A stretch of DNA of 26,365 nucleotides from NCBI GenBank assembly GCA_964605095.1, contig CAZSBS010000029.1:1-26365 (forward strand). Reading direction: 5' to 3'. The position numbers were made by a program, and so were the translations under genes. Position 1 is the first letter of the stretch, and each line of letters begins with the position of its first letter. Below the pieces are notes generated by a model, which saw only the letters and a program-made list of their open reading frames with translations, was not told the DNA's origin and searched no databases. This DNA comes from JAUWQU01 sp964605095. GTDB lineage: Bacteria; Planctomycetota; Phycisphaerae; SM23-33. This document shows positions 15,737 to 21,005 of the stretch, one piece after another.

Positions 15737-16036
15737 TCATCCGGCCTGGTCGCGCCGTAATCGCGGCATGAATAATTCGGGGCGGACGTTGATCAGTTGG
15801 TATTCGTAACGAATCCGTGCGATGAGGCGATACTTGTTTCCACTAATGTTGAAGACGGTCAAAACATCGCCGCGCCGGATCCTGACCCCATCGGCGCCGC
15901 TGTACGTCCGGCGAAGGTCATGCAGGCCGCACCAGGTGGCGTTGGTCGCCGTCTTGCACCAAAGCCGCAATGGTTCCTTGGCGTCGGGATGGCGCTGCCG
16001 GAAGTCCCGCAGTGGTTTCAGGCTTATCACCCTCAC
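15737..16036 (-). CDS. higB: HigB-type mRNA interferase toxin, apparently orphan
   Basis: This 99-residue protein begins M-R-V-I-S-L-K-P-L-R-D-F and contains R-H-P-D-A near 15-19, E-P-L-R-L-W near 21-26 and V-F-N-I-S-G-N-K-Y-R-L near 61-71. These are the hallmarks of the HigB toxin family (PF09907), ribosome-dependent RNA-cleaving toxins. The last 15 or so residues do not match the usual T-H-A-E-Y-D ending, suggesting a frameshift or loss near codon 85. The start is GTG, directly after the stop codon of the PEP-CTERM gene, with no clear ribosome site. A 5-bp inverted repeat lies immediately upstream. No antitoxin is visible downstream, so the toxin may be inactive or controlled in trans. Confidence 0.85.
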   Translation of the reverse strand: MRVISLKPLRDFRQRHPDAKEPLRLWCKTATNATWCGLHDLRRTYSGADGVRIRRGDVLTVFNISGNKYRLIARIRYEYQLINVRPELFMPRLRRDQAG

Positions 16037-17326
16037 CTAGACGTTTTGTCTAACATTCGGACAAAAATCAGGGACAATCCAGAAGAATGGCTTCCGCTTA
16101 CGCTTCAGCAGCGCCAGCCCGCCCAGGGCCAACAGGGACATCGTCGCCGGCTCGGGTACGCTGATGCTGGTGATGAAGTATTGCCCCAGGCTGCCGTAGT
16201 CGCTGTAGCCGGTGAGAAGCGGATCGCCCTCGCCGGCGCCGTCGATGGACAAGTAATAAGTCCCGGCCTGGAGGTCGTCGAATCTCGCTTCGAGGGCCCC
16301 GATCGGGTTGCTGGTGGCGACGACCGCGCCGAAACTGTCGTACAGGGTCGCCAGGATGTCGAGGTTAGGCCCCCTTGGGGCAGGTCTGATCGACAGGCTT
16401 ACCAGGCCCTGGTCCGTGGTGAAGGAGAAAAAGTCCAGGTCGGTCGTGCGTTCGATAATCCCACTGCCCGAAACGCTCTTGTCGTCCGCAACGGTCAGGC
16501 CCGTGGCGGAGGCAATCGTGCCGCCATGGTCGTCGGCGCGATAGCCGAAGTCGCCGAGATAGTAAGGAGACGCACCCGAGATGATGGCCAAGTCGTCCTC
16601 CTGCGTGTTGTTGGCGCCGGTGTACTCGCCCTTGCTCCACTGCGTCAACTCCTTGTGGTAGCCGATGCCCATCAGCGGCGCCCAGCCGGTGGCGCCGCTG
16701 CCCTGACCTTCGTAGTACTCGGCGCCGCCGGAAATGCCGTCGTGATGGAGGCCCAGCGTGTGGCCTACTTCGTGTGAGATCGCCTCGGCGACGTACTTCT
16801 CGTTGCCGTGGTCGCTGATGCCGAGATTGTCCGAGAATACGAAGCACGGCGTGTCGGGGCTCGGGCCAAACCCGTTGATCATGGCGATGCCTCCGATGAC
16901 GTCTCCATACCAGTCCGAGTTGCCGCCGATGACAACGTGAATGCCGTACAGGCTGTCGCCCGTGCCGGCCTTGATGATCGCCGCCGAGCCGGGATCCTGC
17001 GTCGTCACGTCCACGTTGAATGGGATGTAATCCTCCGCCACCCGCTGCCAGATGTACTGGATTTGCGCCAACTCAGCTTCCGAAAAGCTGCTGTCGCCAT
17101 CAATGCTGAATTCCGGCGTGATGATCGTCGGGTGGCTTGGCGTGTTCCATGACGTGCCCGTCGTGGTGTGCCCGTCGAAATCAAGGTAGATGACCTTTGA
17201 GGCCCCGGCAGCGCTGTGAAGCAGGAACGTCTGATCGAGCGGAAACGCCGAGGCTGCCCGCGCCGTGCTCGCCATCCATCCCGCAAATAGCACCGCTGCA
17301 ACCATCCCAATAACTTTCGCCTTCAT
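16037..17326 (-). CDS. PEP-CTERM-anchored metzincin metalloprotease with pre-peptidase C-terminal-like domain
   Basis: This 429-residue protein has a signal peptide (M-K-A-K, hydrophobic 6-19, cleavage after A-R-A-A). The catalytic zinc motif is H-E-V-G-H-T-L-G-L-H-H-D at 185-196, a complete HExxHxxGxxH/D metzincin site, and L-M-G-I at 218-221 is the probable Met-turn. Residues about 265-390 look like a PPC-type beta-sandwich (D-L-D-F-F-S-F, then A-G-T-Y-Y-L-S-I). V-P-E-P-A-T at 390-395, a hydrophobic helix and K-R-K-R-K form a PEP-CTERM sorting signal, processed by an exosortase not encoded in this window. About 17 extra residues follow the basic anchor, which is unusual. GGAAGGGA seven bases upstream supports the ATG. 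Confidence 0.93.
   Translation of the reverse strand: MKAKVIGMVAAVLFAGWMASTARAASAFPLDQTFLLHSAAGASKVIYLDFDGHTTTGTSWNTPSHPTIITPEFSIDGDSSFSEAELAQIQYIWQRVAEDYIPFNVDVTTQDPGSAAIIKAGTGDSLYGIHVVIGGNSDWYGDVIGGIAMINGFGPSPDTPCFVFSDNLGISDHGNEKYVAEAISHEVGHTLGLHHDGISGGAEYYEGQGSGATGWAPLMGIGYHKELTQWSKGEYTGANNTQEDDLAIISGASPYYLGDFGYRADDHGGTIASATGLTVADDKSVSGSGIIERTTDLDFFSFTTDQGLVSLSIRPAPRGPNLDILATLYDSFGAVVATSNPIGALEARFDDLQAGTYYLSIDGAGEGDPLLTGYSDYGSLGQYFITSISVPEPATMSLLALGGLALLKRKRKPFFWIVPDFCPNVRQNV
16038..16052. promoter_or_regulatory. Inverted repeat, possible HigA-type operator
   Basis: On the minus strand TAGAC-AAAAC-GTCTA is a perfect 5-bp inverted repeat ending one base before the HigB GTG and including the stop of the upstream gene. 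A second imperfect pair (TTGTC ... GACAA) overlaps it. Placement fits autoregulation of a toxin-antitoxin operon, though no antitoxin gene is present. Confidence 0.45.
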
Positions 17327-18026
17327 CGCTCAGTCCCTTCCAAAAAGTGCCGACAGACCATCCATCGCGAGCACGACCGGGCGGTACAGACTCCTCCGAA
17401 GGCGGAACGTTGAGCGTTGCCTTGCCCGGCGCCGTCAAGCAACTGGCACGGCTCCAACGGCTCGAGCACGGGTCCGCAGCTCTCCGCGTCAGCGTAGCAA
17501 CGCTCCGCCACCCGCGATAGACTGGACTGGACCTTCGGCCACTCATCGTAAGCACCCTAATGGGGCGAGAGCACCTTCAACCTCCACCTTTCGCCCTGGT
17601 CCCGGCTAATGCAAACCGTCGCTTCCCAGAGCAAGCGCTACCCATCAGATGTCTGTCCTCCATGTCAGAGCGGCCCACAACTTCAAACAAGAGCCTCTCT
17701 CAACTACTCCGACATATCATGGTACACCAATATGCCCGTTATGTCAAGACAGGGACCACCTTTGCGCGCCGGTTTCGGTGAGGCCGGGATAATTCGTAAA
17801 AAAACTGCGTTAAGGCAGGGACGAGGCGCCTTGGTTATGCAACGCCTTGCGGGTGAATGTCTTATGCTGGCGCAGCCGTGTGGGGCCGGCATCGAGGCCG
17901 CCGCGGCGCATTCGGCGGATAAATTGCGGCCAGGTGCCGTAAACCCGCGATCTTATGCGTATAAAGCCATTTATGACAGGCTGTTAAGCTTTTTTGCCGC
18001 CTGCGGCAGTTCCGGCTGGACCTTGG
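17327..18026. other. Long non-coding region upstream of the PEP-CTERM gene
   Basis: Bases 17327-17718 are probably a leader of about 390 bases for the PEP-CTERM gene. Bases 17748-18026 contain no ORF with family resemblance, no tRNA and no rRNA. The AT content is higher than in the genes around it. Short inverted repeats near 17810-17860 and 17965-17995 have no clear terminator form. Confidence 0.55.
17719..17747 (-). promoter_or_regulatory. Sigma-70-type promoter reading towards the PEP-CTERM gene
   Basis: On the minus strand a perfect TTGACA (17747-17742) is followed after 17 bases by TACCAT (17724-17719). Initiation would be near 17712, giving a leader of about 385 bases before the ATG at 17326. 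CCGACATATC lies at the predicted start and recurs at 18419-18428. Confidence 0.6.
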
Positions 18027-18055
18027 TTGACTTCGCATCGGCCCAATGCTATACT
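18027..18055 (+). promoter_or_regulatory. Near-consensus sigma-70 promoter for a small RNA
   Basis: TTGACT (18027-18032) and TATACT (18050-18055) are separated by exactly 17 bases, each differing from consensus at one position. No ORF with a ribosome site starts just downstream, and a strong terminator follows about 140 bases later. Confidence 0.75.
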
Positions 18056-18061
18056 TCTCGT

Positions 18062-18203
18062 GGTTCGCAGAGCGCTCTCGGGGCTCATGGAGTTTTTAGA
18101 AAAAGAGTTTCCCGCACCAGGCGGGAGCAAAAGATAACGGCTGTTTTTCAGGCCGTGGCGACCTCCGGCACATGCTCCCAGGTGTGGGCCGGAGGTTTTT
18201 TAT
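18062..18203 (+). ncRNA. Candidate small non-coding RNA of about 140 bases, class unknown
   Basis: The segment is bounded by a near-consensus promoter and an intrinsic terminator and contains no supported ORF. After a 5' part with CTC/GAG-rich pairing possibilities, it shows three successive hairpins: TCCCGC/GCGGGA with a five-base loop at about 18110-18126, ACGGCTG/CAGGCCGT around T5 at about 18136-18155, and the terminator stem at 18161-18196. I looked for hallmarks of 6S, SRP, RNase P and tmRNA and did not recognise any of them. It could also be the attenuated leader of transketolase, whose start lies 375 bases beyond. Confidence 0.55.
18161..18201 (+). terminator. Strong intrinsic terminator ending the small RNA
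   Basis: ACCTCCGGC pairs with GCCGGAGGT (9 bp), ACA/TGT extends the stem internally, and TTTTTT follows directly. GGGCCGGAGGTT recurs at 18255-18266 with a broken T-run, perhaps a decayed duplicate. Confidence 0.8.
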
Positions 18204-18275
18204 TTGCTGTTTGCGCGCCCGGGGTGGACGCGGCGCCTCTGCCCAAATGACCGCGGGCCGGAGGTTCTTTTGTTC

Positions 18276-18374
18276 CTAGAGAATGGCCGAGGCCGCGCAG
18301 ATCATGGCGGCGGCGCCAAGCGCGAAAATGGCCACTTCCAGGGCGTTGGCAAATATGGAAAAGATCAACCGCAT
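18276..18374 (-). CDS. Possible 32-residue single-span membrane peptide
   Basis: ATG at 18374 opens a 33-codon frame ending TAG at 18276. The peptide starts M-R-L-I-F-S-I-F-A-N-A and continues as one hydrophobic segment rich in Ala, Ile, Leu and Phe, with one Arg and one Glu as the only charged residues. That composition is characteristic of a membrane span. The ribosome site is weak (CAGGT about ten bases upstream). It faces the small RNA at 18062-18203, so a read-through transcript would be antisense to that RNA. No family is recognised, and chance occurrence cannot be excluded. Confidence 0.4.
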   Translation of the reverse strand: MRLIFSIFANALEVAIFALGAAAMICAASAIL

Positions 18375-18577
18375 GACTTGATACCTGCAAGTTTCTATCC
18401 GGCGCTTTGGCTGCTCTACCGACATATCGGCACATCGGTTGGAAAACTCGTGGCTTTCCTCGACCCAAATGTGTTGCGTTCGGCCAAGCCTTCAAGTAAG
18501 TTGTCTGATTCGCACGGTAGGGTTCGCTTTCGGCTACCCCGTCGCGTCAGTGGCATAGCATGACTCTGGAGAAGGCC

Positions 18578-20533
18578 ATGGCTGATTACAAAGACCTTGA
18601 CCGCAAGGTCATAAAGTTGAGCAAACAGATTGTCCTGATGTGCACGGAAGCCGGCAGCGGTCATCCGTCCAGCGCCTTGGCGCTGGTGCATATAACGACG
18701 GCGCTTATGTACCGCGTCATGAAATATGACCCGCGGGACCCGTGGAACAGCGCCTCCGACCGACTGGTGCTTTCGGAAGGCCACGCCGTGCCGGTGGTCT
18801 ACGCGGCATACTGCGACCTTGGCGGCGTCGTCGGCACGCAGACCAACCCGTCACTGTTGCGGTTCGAGGACGCGCTGACCCTTCGCGCCGCCGACAGCGT
18901 GCTCGACGGGCACCCCAACCCCGCCATCGGATTCCCCTTCTTCGACGCGGCCACCGGCTCGCTTGGACAAGGTATCTCCGTGGCCGCGGGCCTGGCCTGC
19001 GGGGCAAGGCTCGATGAGACCGCCCGGACGATCTACTGCATCGTCGGCGATGGCGAGAGCCGCGAGGGCCAGATCTGGGAAGCCCTGGACTTCATCGTCG
19101 ATCACAAGCTCCTGGCCGTGCGAACGATCTTCAACTGCAACCACCAGGCGCAGAGCGACTACGTCTCGGCGCAGCAGTCCGCCGAGGCCCTTACGGGCAA
19201 GCTCCTGGCGTTCGGCTTCGAGGTCAAGGTAATTGACGGGCATAACTGGGACGAGGTCTTCGCGGCCCTGACGGCCCCGGTAACCGACAAGCCGCTGGCG
19301 ATCGTCGCCAGGACCATCAAGGGCTGGGGCGTCAAGGAATTGCAGGATCGCACCTGCCACGGCAAGCCGCTGGCTGAGGCCAACATCCCGCAGGCGATGG
19401 CCGACCTGGATGCCAAGGCCGACGAACTCGGCGTGGCCGACATGCCGGACACGCCGGCCGTGGCGCTCAAGGTGCCGGCCCGCCTTGATAAGGCGCCGCG
19501 CAACCGGGTAATTTCAGCCGGTGCGTTCAGCGAGGCTCTAAAGGCCGCCGGAATGGAAAAGGCCCTCGAAACCCGCCAGCTCAGCACGCGGAAGGCGTAC
19601 GGCGCGGCCCTGGCGTCGCTTGGCGCCGCCGACGACCGTATCGTCGCTCTCGATGGCGACGTGAAGAACTCGACTTTTGCCGATATCTTCGCCAAAAAGT
19701 ACCCCAACCGCTATTTCGAGGCCCGCATAGCCGAGCAGAATATGTTCTCCGCCGGCGTTGGCCTGGCCGCGGCCGGTAAGATCCCCTTCGCCTCGACCTT
19801 CGCCAAGTTCCTGGTCCGCGGCTACGACCAGATCGAGATGGCGGCCGTCTCCAACGCCAACCTCAAGCTGTGCGGCTCGCACGCCGGAGTTTCCCTGGCT
19901 GCCGACGGGCCCAGCCAGATGGGCCTGCCGGACCTGGCGTTCTTCCGCGCCTTCGCACGCTCAAAGAGGGTCGACGGCCAGCCGGCATGCCGAGTGATGC
20001 TGCCCTGCGACGCCGTCAGCGCCTTCAAGATGACCGAGATGATGGCCAATATAGACGGCCTGTGCTACATGCGCACACACCGGCCTGACGTGCCGATGAT
20101 CTATGAGGAAAACGAAACCTTCGAGACGGGCGGCTTCAAGCACCTCATCGACGGCGAGGACCTCGCCATCGTCAGCAGCGGCTACATGCTCCACATCTGC
20201 AAGAAGGCCGTGGAAATCCTCGAGCAGAAGTTCGGCCTCTCCGCCACGCTGATCGACGCTTACTGCATGCCGCTCGAGGCCGACGAGATCCTGCAAATCG
20301 GCGACGACTGCCGCGGGCAGATCCTGGTCGTCGAGGACAACTACCTCGGCGGCATAGCCGACGAGATCACCGCCGCCGCCGCCCGAAGCGACCTCGGCGT
20401 GATGGTCACCACCATGTACGTCCGCTCGATCCCCAAGAGCTGCCGAGAACCGGCTGAAACGCTCAAACTCGTCGGCCTGAGCCCGGAGGACATCGCCAAC
20501 ACCGCACAGGCCGTGTTCGACAAGAGCGAGTAA
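18578..20533 (+). CDS. tkt: Transketolase
   Basis: The ATG at 18578 is preferred over the in-frame ATG at 18560 because GGAGAAGG lies just upstream of it. The 651-residue enzyme moves two-carbon ketol units between pentose-phosphate sugars using thiamine diphosphate. It has the three expected parts. The N-terminal TPP domain shows E-A-G-S-G-H-P at 24-30, the TPP/Mg motif G-D-G-E at 157-160 and the distal N-C-N at 186-188. The pyrimidine-binding domain has the catalytic Glu in R-I-A-E-Q-N-M, and a C-terminal domain ends the protein. It is a single full-length chain, not a split enzyme. It is monocistronic by context. The terminator at 20772 may end its transcript. Confidence 0.95.
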   Translation: MADYKDLDRKVIKLSKQIVLMCTEAGSGHPSSALALVHITTALMYRVMKYDPRDPWNSASDRLVLSEGHAVPVVYAAYCDLGGVVGTQTNPSLLRFEDALTLRAADSVLDGHPNPAIGFPFFDAATGSLGQGISVAAGLACGARLDETARTIYCIVGDGESREGQIWEALDFIVDHKLLAVRTIFNCNHQAQSDYVSAQQSAEALTGKLLAFGFEVKVIDGHNWDEVFAALTAPVTDKPLAIVARTIKGWGVKELQDRTCHGKPLAEANIPQAMADLDAKADELGVADMPDTPAVALKVPARLDKAPRNRVISAGAFSEALKAAGMEKALETRQLSTRKAYGAALASLGAADDRIVALDGDVKNSTFADIFAKKYPNRYFEARIAEQNMFSAGVGLAAAGKIPFASTFAKFLVRGYDQIEMAAVSNANLKLCGSHAGVSLAADGPSQMGLPDLAFFRAFARSKRVDGQPACRVMLPCDAVSAFKMTEMMANIDGLCYMRTHRPDVPMIYEENETFETGGFKHLIDGEDLAIVSSGYMLHICKKAVEILEQKFGLSATLIDAYCMPLEADEILQIGDDCRGQILVVEDNYLGGIADEITAAAARSDLGVMVTTMYVRSIPKSCREPAETLKLVGLSPEDIANTAQAVFDKSE

Positions 20534-20672
20534 AGAAGAAGCAAAAGAAGAAGAAGAAACGGCGGTTCACGCAGACCAACGGTCCCTGCGGGAGGTCGCG
20601 GAAGACGCAGAGGTTTGAGAAGAAGGGATCTCATCCACAAATCGTGGTGAACAAGACGCCGGTTCTGCTGGA
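20534..20672. other. Purine-rich 3' region with CACGCAG/GACGCAGAGG-type sequence
   Basis: Directly after the transketolase stop there is a strongly purine-biased stretch (repeated GAAGAA). It is followed by TTCACGCAGACC and GAAGACGCAGAGG, which look like dispersed intergenic sequence common in planctomycete and verrucomicrobial genomes. No gene is seen. Confidence 0.4.
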
Positions 20673-20723
20673 TAAACGTTTTGCGTTTAACGCTTTACAG
20701 CCACCGGCAGGTGCGGGCATATT
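20673..20723 (+). promoter_or_regulatory. Inverted repeat followed by a possible promoter
   Basis: TAAACG-TTTTG-CGTTTA (20673-20689) is a perfect 6-bp inverted repeat. It precedes TTTACA (20694-20699) and CATATT (20718-20723), which are 18 bases apart. This could be a regulated promoter for a short transcript ending at the terminator at 20772-20807. Confidence 0.35.
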
Positions 20724-20771
20724 ATGCCTGCCATCGCGGAGGATAGGGCAACGCCGGGACGCCATACGGCA

Positions 20772-20807
20772 CGGGCGGTTTTCCTTCGGGAAGACCGCCT
20801 GTTTGTT
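20772..20807 (+). terminator. Strong intrinsic terminator with TTCG loop
   Basis: A stem of about 13 bp, with two G-U pairs, closes a stable TTCG tetraloop (20785-20788) and is followed by TTTGTT. It reads on the plus strand and would end either the transketolase mRNA, with a 240-base 3' region, or a short independent RNA. Confidence 0.8.
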
Positions 20808-20890
20808 AATATGCCATTGGCCTTAAGCGATAAACGCATTCCGTTTCTTCGATCGGTGTCGCGGCTGCTCGAATACCTTCGGGAAAGGTC

Positions 20891-20965
20891 TTAAGCTTTA
20901 TCTCGGTGGGAAAACCAAGCCGCCGCCAGCAGCAACAAAACGGCTAATGCCAGTTGCTTCTTCAT
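20891..20965 (-). CDS. 24-residue hydrophobic peptide with a good ribosome site
   Basis: ATG at 20965 is preceded by GGAG with six bases of spacing. The peptide begins M-K-K-Q-L-A-L-A-V, continues as a leucine/alanine-rich hydrophobic run and ends F-S-H-R-D-K-A. It looks like a small membrane peptide or a stand-alone signal-peptide-like product. It lies 40 bases after the DUF6288 gene on the same strand and could be translated from the same mRNA. Too short for family assignment, but the combination of Lys-Lys start, hydrophobic core and ribosome site supports it. Confidence 0.5.
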   Translation of the reverse strand: MKKQLALAVLLLLAAAWFSHRDKA

Positions 20966-21005
20966 CTCAGACTCCTGTGTTCAAGCTTGGATGTTCCGGA
21001 TGGCG

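Noticed and set aside
15640..15750. Short minus-strand frame after higB as a HigA antitoxin
   Set aside because: It is about 36 codons with no helix-turn-helix pattern and ends in the dispersed TAGCCGG tract.
15797..16777. 326-codon plus-strand ORF
   Set aside because: It is antisense to higB and the PEP-CTERM protease and has no domain signal.
18062..18203. 6S, SRP, RNase P or tmRNA identity for the candidate small RNA
   Set aside because: No conserved motif of these classes could be seen by eye.
17609..18250. 213-codon plus-strand ORF across the spacer
   Set aside because: It runs through the promoter, the small RNA and its terminator, has no ribosome site and no family resemblance.
20725..20807. 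Possible cyclic-di-GMP (GEMM) riboswitch, from AGGGCAA and GGGACGC
   Set aside because: The second conserved helix and its motifs are missing, and no gene starts downstream on the same strand.
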